64,000 nucleotides of DNA from Pelagibacterium limicola. Lineage in GTDB: Bacteria > Pseudomonadota > Alphaproteobacteria > Rhizobiales > Devosiaceae. The stretch covers positions 1 through 64,000 of the forward strand of contig NZ_JADQDB010000007.1 in the NCBI RefSeq assembly GCF_015694405.1. The letters run 5' to 3'. Below are positions 9,901 to 17,405 of the stretch, piece by piece (the stretch's first letter is position 1; each line of letters starts with the position of its first letter). The notes under the pieces were generated by a model, which worked only from the letters and a program-made list of their open reading frames with translations, was not told where the DNA came from and ran no database searches. Both the position numbers and the translations under genes were made by a program.

Positions 9901-12426
9901 GGCCCGATCGCCGACCAGCTTGCCCGCAATGTCCTGCCCCACGAAAGCCGTACTGCGGCCAGATGGCCACCGCTTGCTTCAGCCGAACCGGAACATGTCG
10001 ACATGCCGACCGGCCTTGAATTTTTCAACGGATTGGGTGGGTTCGACAAGAACGGGACCGAATATGTAACTGTGCTTGACGCTGGACGATCGACCCCGGC
10101 ACCCTGGATCAATGTCATCGCCAATTCCGGCTTCGGATTTCAGGTATCAGCAAGCGGCGGCGGCTATAGCTGGGCTGACAACAGCCGCGAAAACCAGCTT
10201 ACCCCCTGGTCCAACGATCCTGTAGGCGATCCCAACGGCGAGGCCATCTATATCCGTGACGAAGAAAGCGGAGCACTGTGGTGCCCTACCGCCCAGCCCG
10301 TCCGCAACAAAGGGCGCTACATTGCCCGTCATGGCTTTGGGTACAGTTCCTTTGCACACCGCGCGCATGGAATTGAAAGCCTGCTCACCCAGTTTGTCCC
10401 GCTCGACGATCCGATCAAGGTTTCGCGCCTCAAGCTGACCAACCACTCAAACAAGATCCGCCAGCTTACCGTCACTGCATATACCGAGTGGGTGCTCGGC
10501 ACCCAGCGCGGGCCCAATGCTCCCTTCATCACCACCGACATCGATGCGGCAACCAGCGCGATCCTGGCACGCGACAGATGGAGTACCCAGTTCCCTGATC
10601 GCGTGGCCTTCGCTGATCTGGGTGCGGAGACAACGGATTGGACTACTGACCGCGCCGAATTTCTGGGCCGGCATGGCACCAGAGCGGCGCCGCTTGCGCT
10701 GAAAAATACCGCCCGGCTTTCCCGAACGGTGGGTGCGGGCCTTGATCCTTGCGCTGTCCAACAGATGCAGGTCTCGCTCCAACCCGGGCAGTCGTGTGAA
10801 ATCGTATCGCTCCTGGGCCAGAGCGGAACCGCCGAGGAGGCCAGTTCGCTGGTGGCGCGCTACCGTGATGCCGACACCGAGGCACTGCTGGCGGAAATTT
10901 CTGCCTACTGGCGCGAGCTACTGGGCACGATCGAGGTCAAAACCCCCGACCGGGCAATGGATATCATGCTCAATGGCTGGCTGCTCTATCAGACGCTTGC
11001 TTGTCGCATCACGGCCCGTTCGGCCTTTTATCAAGCCAGTGGCGCCTACGGCTTTCGTGACCAGCTCCAGGATGGCATGGCGCTGACTTTTGCCCGACCC
11101 GAACAGACCCGCCACCACATCCTGCGCGCCGCAGGGCGACAGTTTGTCGAGGGCGACGTCCAGCACTGGTGGTTGCCCCATTCGGGCCAGGGCGTGCGGA
11201 CGAGAATTTCGGACGATCGCGTATGGCTGGCCTTGGCCACCGCCACCTACATCTCGGTTGCGGACGATCCCGGCATCCTTGATGAAACCGTGCCTTTTCT
11301 CGAGGGTCAGCACCTGGCCGAAGGCGAGCACGATGCTTTTTTCATCCCCCAACAGGCCGGAGAAACCGGGTCTCTTTTCGACCATTGCACCCGCGGACTC
11401 GATCAGGCCATCGCGCTGATCGGCAAACACGGCCTGCCGCTCATGGGCACCGGCGACTGGAACGACGGCATGAACCGGGTGGGTGAAGGCGGCAAAGGCG
11501 AGAGCGTTTGGCTCGGCTGGCTCCTCGTCAGCGCAATCAACAAATTCGTGCCCCTGACTCAAGCCCGCGATCCGCAGAGGGCCGCACGGTGGCAGAACCA
11601 CGCCAATAAATTACGCAAGGCTCTCGAAACCCACGCCTGGGACGGCCAATGGTATCGTCGGGCCACCTTCGATGACGGCACCTGGCTTGGCTCGGCACAG
11701 AACGAGGAATGCCGGATCGATTCCATCGCGCAGACCTGGGCGGTGCTCTCGGGCGCTGCCGATCCCGAGCGGGCCGCCGTCGCAATGGCATCGCTTGAGA
11801 AGCACCTGATCCGCAAGGAAGACGGGTTGGCGCTGCTCTTTACACCTCCCTTCGACAAGACCGCCCACGATCCCGGTTACATAAAGGGCTATCCTCCGGG
11901 CCTTCGGGAGAACGGCGGGCAGTACAGCCATGCTGCCATGTGGGCAATTCTCGCCTTCGCCAGGCAGGGCGATGGAAAAACCGCCCTTGATCTGTTTGCC
12001 ATGCTAAATCCGATCAATCACGCTGACACCGCAGAAGCGACAGACCGCTACAAGGTCGAACCCTATGTTGTTGCGGCCGACGTCTATTCGGTGGCCCCTC
12101 ACATAGGACGGGGCGGTTGGACATGGTATACCGGTTCGGCTGGCTGGATGTATCGCGCAGGAATCGAGGGTATCCTCGGGATAACGCGACGGGGCAATAT
12201 GCTGATCATCGATCCCGTGCTGCCCCCCGATTGGCCGGGTTTTGAGGCCAGCATAAGACTGGGCGCCAGCGAGTACGACATTTCCGTCACCCAGGTGGAC
12301 CCGGGCGCAACAAGGCGCGTGAGTCTTGATGGTAAGGATGTGACCGTCGACAGCAAGGACATTCGGGTACCGCTCGATGGCAGCGCACATACGCTTGCAA
12401 TTGCTTTGCAACCAACAACTGTCTGA
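3955..12426 (+). CDS. ndvB: Cyclic beta-1,2-glucan synthase
   Basis: A 2823-aa inner-membrane enzyme that starts on itself as protein primer, extends beta-1,2-glucose chains from UDP-glucose, trims them and cyclises them; the products are periplasmic osmoregulated glucans. Membrane helices lie near residues 410-465, 813-855 and 942-982. The GT84 part carries LDADTMLPR near 627. A glycoamylase-like domain has YQYSNFGVPGLGLKRG near 1381, DMGALGPYGFYEA near 1428 and AHHQGM near 1462. The C-terminal GH94-like phosphorylase domain has GTGDWNDGMNRVGEGG near 2497. Length matches the NdvB/ChvB family. I chose ATG 3955 because AAAGGA lies upstream and the family begins about there; the frame is open further back to 3829. 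The export partner NdvA/ChvA is not in the window. Confidence 0.97.
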   Translation: MRSVADLVSSILHRRSLWDDPSPVREELFGLERLEEHAESLAHAQTVASRTVGVPSLHRRLDDNAATLLTAYRASALEVEGDRGVVPAAEWLLDNYHLVEAQIREIREDLPPGYYRQLPKLAVGPFAGYPRVLGIAWAFIAHTDSHFDPETLIRFVAAYQRVQPLTIGELWAIAITLRIVLVENLRRLADQITTGRAARSEANALADRLLEAGPESEKSLPPASEPLSERFAAQLAKRLRDYDPDITPAQSWLEQRLAAQGTSIELVVQHAQQRQGASNVTMRNIITSMRLISDVDWAALFETVSHVDARLSSTSGFAEMDFATRDLYRAAIEQLARGAPGSELDIACEALTAACEARARAKTPTEAERMGDPGFHLIGEGRNEFEARIGFRAPLQLRISRIPVRLGLKGYMAALVLITTLVMAAGVWTLLTLGAPTPALTFFAIAALLPATQIAFALVNRVIAGHVGASALPGLELTQGIPASHRTLVAVPTLLTTEAELFEQIERLEVHYLSGAEGDVYFALLADSVDAPREVMEGDTTLAEIAMGAISALNVQHGPGPAGDRFTFLHRRRKFNPGEKVWMGWERKRGKLQELNRLLRGALDTSFISMDGVGPGVPPDVRYVITLDADTMLPRETVLRLVGKMSHPLNRPRFDAERGLVVDGYAILQPRITAALPGAGVGSLFQRIFSSPGGIDPYAGAISDVYQDLFGQGTYAGKGIYDVDAFEAALAGRIPENTLLSHDLLEGTFARAGLASDVEVVEDFPARYDVAARRSHRWTRGDWQLLPWILSRSGIGALGRWKLIDNLRRALIAPFSVLALALACLLPQPAAFGGFVLIALAIAIPAFVPIASSVLPRRNGLHLPHHFISLAQEAKLAALQFALKLAFLPDEAWRNLDAIARTLYRLLVSHSLLLEWTTAAQASQRPRLTVSGFYIDMAGGTLSATALLMAALVFAPDNWPLITPLAMLWLAAPAIALLVSRPDLTSRSTLTASEETELRLIARRTWRFFETFVTTRDNMLPPDNFQETPRPAIAHRTSPTNIGLYLLSTVAARDFGWLGTLSTIERLEASFASLDRLAKFNGHLFNWYDTEDLRTLEPAYVSSVDSGNLAGHLIALANACEEWVGAPLPDDRTGLIDTLALARLALAGQQGEAGEALVPTFDEIELLLVGNQSMQSAAPPLGRLVDKALKVAGDYASADSELVFWINALGETLGQFTRDAAIIRTDTTQIDTRLRALAKAARDMAQGMDFAFLLDPDRKLLSIGYSLLDNGLDASCYDLLASEARLASLFAIAKGDAPTRHWFRLGRTATPIGTASALVSWSGSMFEYLMPSLVMRAPDGSLLERTNRTIVARQMGYAAEQGVPWGISESAYNARDLEFTYQYSNFGVPGLGLKRGLSANLVIAPYATGLAAMVDPQGASENYARLTDMGALGPYGFYEAIDFTPARVPPKEKFAIVRNVMAHHQGMTIVSIVNSLLDGRMRARFHREPMIRATELLLAEKLPRDVAVAHERAKELGVRNEANTQGFPTVRRLSSVDFDAPVTTHMLSNSRYAVMVTAAGAGFSRWRDIAITRWREDATKDDWGSFVYLKDTQTGTSWSPGVQPLAGKPDAHSVVFGEDHAEFLRRDGTLTTAMELLVSGEDDGEVRRVSLTNSGRQTREIELTSYAELVLASAASDSAHPAFSKMFVITQYLPEFGALVATRRQRNPQDPEVWAGHFAVVEGEIIGEPQYESDRARFVGRDRTISDPAAIAEGGTLSNTVGTVLDPVFSLRHHVRIKPGKSVRIAFWTLVASSREKLIELIDSHNDRNAFERAKTLAWTQAQVQLYHLGISSQQAADFQRLAAPILYADSSFRIPAKTIAQALGAQSKLWAYGISGDLPLVVLRIEDVEDMGQVRELLRAHEYWRMKGLAVDLVIVNERAASYVQDLQSAIEVAVRTSQSRPRFSETPAQGVVHVLRADMMATETRDLVYAAARVMLLARHGPIADQLARNVLPHESRTAARWPPLASAEPEHVDMPTGLEFFNGLGGFDKNGTEYVTVLDAGRSTPAPWINVIANSGFGFQVSASGGGYSWADNSRENQLTPWSNDPVGDPNGEAIYIRDEESGALWCPTAQPVRNKGRYIARHGFGYSSFAHRAHGIESLLTQFVPLDDPIKVSRLKLTNHSNKIRQLTVTAYTEWVLGTQRGPNAPFITTDIDAATSAILARDRWSTQFPDRVAFADLGAETTDWTTDRAEFLGRHGTRAAPLALKNTARLSRTVGAGLDPCAVQQMQVSLQPGQSCEIVSLLGQSGTAEEASSLVARYRDADTEALLAEISAYWRELLGTIEVKTPDRAMDIMLNGWLLYQTLACRITARSAFYQASGAYGFRDQLQDGMALTFARPEQTRHHILRAAGRQFVEGDVQHWWLPHSGQGVRTRISDDRVWLALATATYISVADDPGILDETVPFLEGQHLAEGEHDAFFIPQQAGETGSLFDHCTRGLDQAIALIGKHGLPLMGTGDWNDGMNRVGEGGKGESVWLGWLLVSAINKFVPLTQARDPQRAARWQNHANKLRKALETHAWDGQWYRRATFDDGTWLGSAQNEECRIDSIAQTWAVLSGAADPERAAVAMASLEKHLIRKEDGLALLFTPPFDKTAHDPGYIKGYPPGLRENGGQYSHAAMWAILAFARQGDGKTALDLFAMLNPINHADTAEATDRYKVEPYVVAADVYSVAPHIGRGGWTWYTGSAGWMYRAGIEGILGITRRGNMLIIDPVLPPDWPGFEASIRLGASEYDISVTQVDPGATRRVSLDGKDVTVDSKDIRVPLDGSAHTLAIALQPTTV

Positions 12427-12617
12427 TCGGTCCCGGACCTTGTTTATTGGGCTGGGAGCGCCCATATAATAGTTACGTTCTCAGCCGATCACCGGCTGTT
12501 TCCTGACCGGCCTGCCGGGACGGGACCAACTCTTGATTTTTTGAAGACGTTGCCAATCCGGCCCGCGTGTTGCGGACCGGAAACACGCCCGCACGTCCAC
12601 CGGACCGGGCAATACAA

Positions 12618-12836
12618 ATGGACACACTCATGATCAATGGTACCGTCAAGTTCTTCAATAGCGCCAAAGGCTTTGGCTTCATCACGCCTTCTGATGGAAA
12701 CAAAGACGCCTTCGTTCACATTTCGGCGCTGGAAAGCGCTGGCATTTCCACACTCACTGAAGGTCAGGCTGTAACCTACGAGTTGGAAAATGGTCGAGAC
12801 GGCAAGGTAGCAGCGGTCAGTATTCGCCTTGCTTAA
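12618..12836 (+). CDS. Cold-shock protein, CspA family
   Basis: A 72-aa single cold-shock domain. NGTVKFFNSAKGFGFI carries RNP1 and DAFVHISALE carries RNP2, so it should bind single-stranded RNA or DNA as an RNA chaperone. Two starts are possible, ATG 12618 or ATG 12630 (MINGTVKFF); neither has a clear Shine-Dalgarno, so the start is uncertain by four codons. The 190-bp leader from ndvB contains GC-rich dyads, as is common for cold-shock mRNAs. It leads a run of small plus-strand ORFs. Confidence 0.93.
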   Translation: MDTLMINGTVKFFNSAKGFGFITPSDGNKDAFVHISALESAGISTLTEGQAVTYELENGRDGKVAAVSIRLA

Positions 12837-12896
12837 CTGTTCAACCGGGATCGCCCACGTGATCTCGGACCCTCCAAAGCCAAAGAAGCCGGTTTG

Positions 12897-13082
12897 ATGA
12901 CAAATACACCACTTGTCCCGGTTGAAAGCCGGTCAGCGGTCCCGCGCACGCAGGGTATTGATCGACTTGCGGCCATCCGCAAAGGTTTGGGCGATCGCAA
13001 ACGCCTTTTGAGGGCCACCCAAAGCATCGAGCGGCTTGCCAAGCGGCAGGCCTCCGCCCGCGAATTGGAGCAGCGATCATGA
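12897..13082 (+). CDS. Small hypothetical protein (61 aa)
   Basis: The ATG at 12897 is used; a TTG one codon earlier is also possible. The product is basic, rich in R, A and L, and probably one amphipathic helix after a short disordered start (MTNTPLVPVESRS). Its stop overlaps the next start in ATGA at 13079-13082, a sign of translational coupling. No family recognised. It follows the cold-shock gene by 60 bp. Confidence 0.45.
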   Translation: MTNTPLVPVESRSAVPRTQGIDRLAAIRKGLGDRKRLLRATQSIERLAKRQASARELEQRS

Positions 13083-13348
13083 TAAATAGCCCCCCAGCAT
13101 TCGACTATTCCGCCCCGGCCGAACTCTACACAGGCAAACGCTCCAGGCGTTTGGGCAAAGTTCGTTATCAGCGGTTCGAAAGCGCTGCACGGGCGCTTCA
13201 ATACGCCATCGAAGCGATGCCGCGCGAAACCTTGGCTGATGCAGTTCTCGAAATCGACGAGCAACGTTTCGGGCCTGTCGAAATCGCTGCCCTCTACGAG
13301 CACCCGGCCAATCCGCTCGGCTCATCCACAGTCAACCAAAGGATCTAG
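13079..13348 (+). CDS. Hypothetical protein (89 aa)
   Basis: It starts MINSPPAFDYSAPAELYTGK in a 4-bp overlap with the preceding gene. The middle part, RYQRFESAARALQYAIEAMP, is helical, followed by an acidic strand LEIDEQRFGPVEIAALYEHP. Similar short proteins occur in alphaproteobacteria as unannotated families; the function is unknown to me. No membrane segment is seen. Coupling to the 61-aa gene and the 2-bp gap to the next ORF suggest a small operon ending in the DUF1488 gene. Confidence 0.6.
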   Translation: MINSPPAFDYSAPAELYTGKRSRRLGKVRYQRFESAARALQYAIEAMPRETLADAVLEIDEQRFGPVEIAALYEHPANPLGSSTVNQRI

Positions 13349-13350
13349 TC

Positions 13351-13533
13351 ATGCGTCCATACAGCAAGATCATTCCGTTCCCCGTCCGTGTCGTGCCTAT
13401 AGCCAAATTCAGCTCTGCTGAGTATCCCAAACTGGCTCATGCGCTCGGAACTCACAACGGCGACCATCTATCTCCCGCGCTCGAAACATCATTGGCATGG
13501 TCAGACGCCCTGGGGGATACGCCATGGCATTGA
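13351..13533 (+). CDS. Small hypothetical protein (60 aa)
   Basis: It starts MRPYSKIIPFPVRVVPIAKF two bases after the preceding stop, with AAAGGATC in front of the ATG. The N-terminal half is hydrophobic and proline-containing but too short and broken for a clear membrane helix. The last 10 bases overlap the start of the DUF1488 gene in another frame. Unknown family; its reality rests on tight packing and the ribosome binding site. Confidence 0.4.
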   Translation: MRPYSKIIPFPVRVVPIAKFSSAEYPKLAHALGTHNGDHLSPALETSLAWSDALGDTPWH

Positions 13534-13799
13534 CCTTTCCAAACCCGAGCCGCGCTTTCCAGGAGGCGCGCAAAGCCGTTGGTTTTACCGGTTATGACGG
13601 CATGTTTGAGATACAGTTCTTCGTCGAGGTCGACGCGTTGGCCAGTCTTGGAGCCGTGCAGCACACCCCTACAACACCTGAATCCCGTTGGCTTGCCGCA
13701 TTTGACGCGATGCGTGCTTCAATTCTCGACGTTGCGCGCGAAGCTCACGCCAATTCTCGTCGGACCTACTACACCTTGACCGCCTCCGACTTTCGTTGA
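13524..13799 (+). CDS. DUF1488 family protein
   Basis: A 91-aa protein, MALTFPNPSRAFQEARKAVG then FTGYDGMFEIQFFVEVDAL and FDAMRASILDVAREAHANSR, ending in YTLTASDF. This pattern (FPNPSR near the start, G-D---EI-FFVE-DAL in the middle, Y-L-A-DF at the end) is that of DUF1488 proteins, which are widespread in proteobacteria and without known function. The start overlaps the preceding ORF by 10 bp. It is the last gene of the small-ORF run downstream of csp. Confidence 0.75.
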   Translation: MALTFPNPSRAFQEARKAVGFTGYDGMFEIQFFVEVDALASLGAVQHTPTTPESRWLAAFDAMRASILDVAREAHANSRRTYYTLTASDFR

Positions 13800-14113
13800 C
13801 AACCGCGGATGCAGAAGTAACTTTTTGCTTGCCCTCTCTGCCCCACCCCATAGCCTACGGTGCCTAGAGACTAGCGAGACATCCTCTTGGGAAGCTCTCG
13901 GGAATATAATATCCCGGCCTAGAAGGAGCCGGTAAGCAATCGGAAAGACCTCTTGGTCAAGCGACGAACAGGGGTTTCGTCGGTTCAAAGCGCGGGCCTA
14001 TATTGCCTTGTTTCATATTGGTCGCTGCCCGGGCACTCTTGTCGCATATAGGTTGTGTTGGCCTCCCTGATTAAGCTGGGAGAAGTCGAAACTGGCAAAG
14101 GCGGACTATCTAA
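13800..14113 (+). other. Intergenic region before the AI-2E permease
   Basis: About 314 bp with no credible gene. It has an AT-rich patch (GGGAATATAATATCCC, about 13911-13926, itself a short dyad) and, close to the permease, CTCCC-N10-GGGAG, a weak hairpin. The promoter of the 14114 gene should lie here. Confidence 0.4.
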
Positions 14114-15271
14114 ATGTCAGCACCTACCGCTCAGGGGATCAGCTTCGTTGCCATGCTTGTCATCGTAACGGCAACCTTCGTCTGGCTGATGGTACCGTTC
14201 CATGGCGCCGTATTGTGGGCTGTCATTCTGGCGATCCTCTTCAATCCGCTTCACCGCAAGCTTGTCCAGCGTCTGGGAGCGCGGAGGAATTTGGCGGCGG
14301 CAATCACTACCTTTGCTTGCATCTGCATCGTCCTCATACCGGGATCAATGGTCTTGGCAGCCCTCACCCGGGAAGCGAACAATCTGTACACTCGCGTCAG
14401 CGATCCGGATTTTGATGCCGTCTCCATCTTCGAGCGGTTTCATGCCGGAATGCCTTCTTTCCTCGTTGAGGCCTTGTCGGCTTTCAATCTAAGCGAATTC
14501 CACGAAATCCAATCGCGCCTGACGGCGTTTCTGGGAGAGGCGGCGCAGACCATCGCGACCAGCGCTTTGACCATCGGGCAGAGCATGGCTCATTTGCTCG
14601 TCAGCCTGGGCGTGATGCTCTACGTGCTCTTCTTCATGTTCAGGGATGGCTCCCGACTGGCGATCGTAATCCGCAAAGCCAGCCCGCTCAGCGACTATCA
14701 GACAGAGCACGTATTGCGTAAGTTCACTACCGTGGTGAAATACACTGTCCGGGGCAACGTCATCATCGCTGTGATACAGGGGGGTATCGGAGGGGTGACT
14801 TTTTGGCTGCTCGGTATCGAAGCGGCAATCCTGTGGGGCGTCCTGATGGCCGCTCTCTCGCTCCTTCCCGCGGTTGGAGCCTTGCTGGTCTGGGCGCCGA
14901 CTTCGGCCTACCTGCTCCTTTCGGGGCAAGTTAGTCAAGGTATCATCCTGCTGGCGGTCGGTGTTTTGATCCTGAGCACGATCGACAATCTCCTGCGGCC
15001 GCCGCTGGTGGGCCAGGGAACGAAACTGCCCGACTACATGGTGCTCGTGTCCACGCTGGGCGGTCTGTCGTTGTTCGGCATCAACGGGTTCGTCATCGGG
15101 CCTCTGATTGCGGCCCTGTTTGTGGCTTTTTGGTCGCTGTACACGGATGAGCACTCAGGCTCGGTCGACGGACAGCTCATGGTGGATTCCAGTGTCGATC
15201 AGGTTGCGAATACGCGCGCCTCCACGAGGAGATCTTCCCGATCCAGCAAAACTCGGCGTGTTCGGAAATGA
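14114..15271 (+). CDS. AI-2E family transporter (PerM/YdiK type)
   Basis: A 385-aa polytopic inner-membrane protein. Hydrophobic helices lie at about residues 10-50, 60-85, 145-180, 205-300 and 305-345, with a long periplasmic or cytosolic loop between the first and second groups. Family signs are VLWAVILAILFNPLHRKL near the start, FFMFRDG in the middle, and DNLLRPPLVGQGTKLPDYMV toward the end, followed by FGINGFVIGPLIAALF. Members export small molecules or act in cell-envelope functions; true AI-2 transport is shown for only a few. The basic 40-residue tail (RASTRRSSRSSKTRRVRK) is unusual. AAAGGCGG precedes the ATG. Confidence 0.9.
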   Translation: MSAPTAQGISFVAMLVIVTATFVWLMVPFHGAVLWAVILAILFNPLHRKLVQRLGARRNLAAAITTFACICIVLIPGSMVLAALTREANNLYTRVSDPDFDAVSIFERFHAGMPSFLVEALSAFNLSEFHEIQSRLTAFLGEAAQTIATSALTIGQSMAHLLVSLGVMLYVLFFMFRDGSRLAIVIRKASPLSDYQTEHVLRKFTTVVKYTVRGNVIIAVIQGGIGGVTFWLLGIEAAILWGVLMAALSLLPAVGALLVWAPTSAYLLLSGQVSQGIILLAVGVLILSTIDNLLRPPLVGQGTKLPDYMVLVSTLGGLSLFGINGFVIGPLIAALFVAFWSLYTDEHSGSVDGQLMVDSSVDQVANTRASTRRSSRSSKTRRVRK

Positions 15272-15629
15272 CCGAGATTCCATCTCATTAGACTGACTCC
15301 ATACAATCTCCGTAAGAGAGCCGAACGCGCAATGCAGAGGCAGCATTGCCGCCGCAAAGGCACCATGCGGTTTCGCTGCGCCTTTCGCCACCGGCAAGCT
15401 GCGTTTACCCTGGTGTCGGACCCCTGATATATGGCGCAGGAGCATGAGGGCGGCGAATTCCGAGCTGCCCCCCTTCGCCGGACTGCCCATCCATTTGTGC
15501 GACGCAGCAACGATCGCGCTGCAGGTGCGTTATTCCATATCGTCGGCCATTTCGGCCCCGTCCCAGAGGACTTCGCATGAACGGTCTATACCGCAGGTTT
15601 GCGTTGGCGGCTGCCTTCCGGCGGCACGG
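15272..15629. other. Gap between permease and transglutaminase genes
   Basis: About 360 bp. The plus-strand frame of the next gene is open back to 15444, but that extension (rich in S, A, P) does not resemble the family start, so I treat it as untranslated. No RNA gene or clear terminator seen. Confidence 0.35.
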
Positions 15630-16487
15630 ATGAGGCTGGCGATCCACCATGGGACGACCTACCGCTACGTGCGTCCTGTTGTGCTCCGGCCGCACCGCAT
15701 GATGCTGCGCCCGCGCGGCAGCCATGACATCGCCCTGTTGTCGAGTGCGCTGTTCTGTTCGCCCTTTGCAGAACTTGAGTGGACGCAGGACATCTTCGGA
15801 AACCTGATCGCCACCGGCATTTTCTCCGAGCCGACCGCTGAACTTGTCATCACGAGCGAATTCACGGTGGAGCAGTCGGCGGCGACGTGGCCGGTGTTCC
15901 GGATTGCGCCCGACGCGCACTCCTTCCCGTTCGCCTATTCTTCCGACGAGTTGGCCGATCTGGGCGCCTTGCGCATTCCAGAGCAAGGCGACCCCAAGGG
16001 ACGGATGAAGGCATGGGCGCGCGCCTTCGTTCGCGGTGCGTCGACGGACACGCTTTCGCTGCTGAAAGACCTAAATGCCGGCATCCTCGACTCGGTGGCA
16101 TATCGGGTGCGCGACGAAGAAGGGACGCAGACGTCGCTGGAAACGCTGGCGCTGGCGAGCGGCTCATGCAGGGACATCGCCGCGCTGTTCATTGACGCGC
16201 TCCGTCATCTCGGCTTCGGTGCCCGCGCCGTCTCGGGTTATCTGTTCGACGCGCAGCAAAGCGCCGACGATCCGGGCTCGACCCATGCCTGGGCGGAGGT
16301 CTATCTTCCTGGCGCGGGATGGATCGCATTCGACCCGACGCATCGGCGTCTCGGCGGAGCCAACCTCATCCCGGTAGCCGTCGCCCGCAGCAATCGCCAG
16401 ATCATGCCGATCGTCGGCGGCTATGTCGGGGCGTCAGCGGATTTCCTCAGCATGGATGTCGCCGTCAGGGTAAGGCCAGCATCATAG
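15630..16487 (+). CDS. Transglutaminase-like domain protein
   Basis: A 285-aa cytoplasmic protein with the bacterial transglutaminase N-terminal domain (MRLAIHHGTTYRYVRPVVLR, then MMLRPR) and the papain-like core. The catalytic Cys is in ASGSCRDIAALF (about residue 179), His in STHAWAEVYLPG (about 218) and Asp in FDPTH (about 233). Such proteins are probably cysteine proteases or peptide-processing enzymes and often sit with alpha-E and circularly permuted ATP-grasp genes; those partners are not here, so it is a stand-alone copy. The start at 15630 was chosen from the family pattern; no strong ribosome binding site. Confidence 0.88.
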   Translation: MRLAIHHGTTYRYVRPVVLRPHRMMLRPRGSHDIALLSSALFCSPFAELEWTQDIFGNLIATGIFSEPTAELVITSEFTVEQSAATWPVFRIAPDAHSFPFAYSSDELADLGALRIPEQGDPKGRMKAWARAFVRGASTDTLSLLKDLNAGILDSVAYRVRDEEGTQTSLETLALASGSCRDIAALFIDALRHLGFGARAVSGYLFDAQQSADDPGSTHAWAEVYLPGAGWIAFDPTHRRLGGANLIPVAVARSNRQIMPIVGGYVGASADFLSMDVAVRVRPAS

Positions 16488-17098
16488 CGATTGCACTGCG
16501 GCTCGTAACGGAGGCAGGCTTGTGGAACCCCGGCGTCCGCGTCTGCCAGCACCTCCGGCGCGCTCATCAGAGGTTCCAGAGCAGGCAGCCGTGAGACCCG
16601 GATCTATGCTTCGGCCTGGTCAGGAAGGACCGCTGAGCGCGTATCGCTTCGTCCGTCGCGTAGGGAAAGCTCGAAAGTGTTGCGCTCGGCGTGATCACGC
16701 CGATGCCTTGTCGAGTGCATGCTCGATCGGTCATCATCCCGAAGCCCGAGCCGCAGATCGCCTCGAGGTCATTGTAAAGGTCGCTGGCCGCTTTCTGGCG
16801 ATGGCGCGCAGGGTCGGCTGGCTGGCCAGAGCGTGATGGCCGCACTCACAGTCGCTCTTGCTGTCCTTATGGTCGACTCGGCACGTGAAACAAATGAACG
16901 ATTTTTAATGGTCGTGACCGAAATTCGACATGGCCGCATGAGTCGGACAGCAATATGGTAGCGCTTCGTATTGAACTCCCGCACAAGAATTCCGCTTCAA
17001 ATTCAGTTAGTTGACGCTAAAGAGTCTCTTTGAAAAGCCAACAGCAATGAACAAAATAGAAATTTTCCTAAAGAAATCAAATCTGTAGAAGAAATAAT
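16488..17098. other. Gene-poor stretch next to tRNA-Met
   Basis: About 610 bp. I see no gene I can support. A minus-strand frame at 16567-16845 is open for 92 codons but shows no recognisable domain or ribosome binding site. From about 16880 the base composition turns clearly AT-rich up to the tRNA. Position beside the tRNA and altered composition would fit an old integration scar, but no attachment-site repeat was found. Confidence 0.35.
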
Positions 17099-17175
17099 TG
17101 GTAGCGGAGGAGGGACTTGAACCCCCGACACGCGGATTATGATTCCGCTGCTCTAACCAGCTGAGCTACTCCGCC
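17099..17175 (-). tRNA. tRNA-Met (CAT), elongator
   Basis: The minus strand reads GGCGGAGTAGCTCAGCTGGT... with anticodon stem GCGGA/TCCGC around loop ATCATAA, giving anticodon CAT. The T arm is GGGGG TTCAAGT CCCTC and CCA is encoded at the 3' end. The acceptor stem has a G1-U72 wobble rather than the unpaired C1-A72 of initiator tRNA, and the anticodon stem lacks the three G-C pairs of the initiator, so this is the elongator. The sequence is the usual alphaproteobacterial form. Confidence 0.96.
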
Positions 17176-17405
17176 CCAGGAAGTCATCCGCCCCGAGATA
17201 GGGGCGGCAGAGGCATGGCGCTTATTATGGAGCGCGGCGGGGTCTGTCAAGCGCATCGCGCACTGCATCGCGTGCCTTCACGGGGCACATCCGGACCGGT
17301 CCCGTTCACCCAAACCGAATGATCAATTCGATTTGCCGCAGTGTTGAAGCGCGCAAGGACTATCTATGTTATGCGGGAAATGAACATCAAGGATGGGAGG
17401 CCGCA

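Noticed and set aside
16567-16845. Minus-strand 92-codon frame near tRNA-Met that might be a transposase remnant
   Set aside because: I could not match any part of it to a known family, and it has no credible start.
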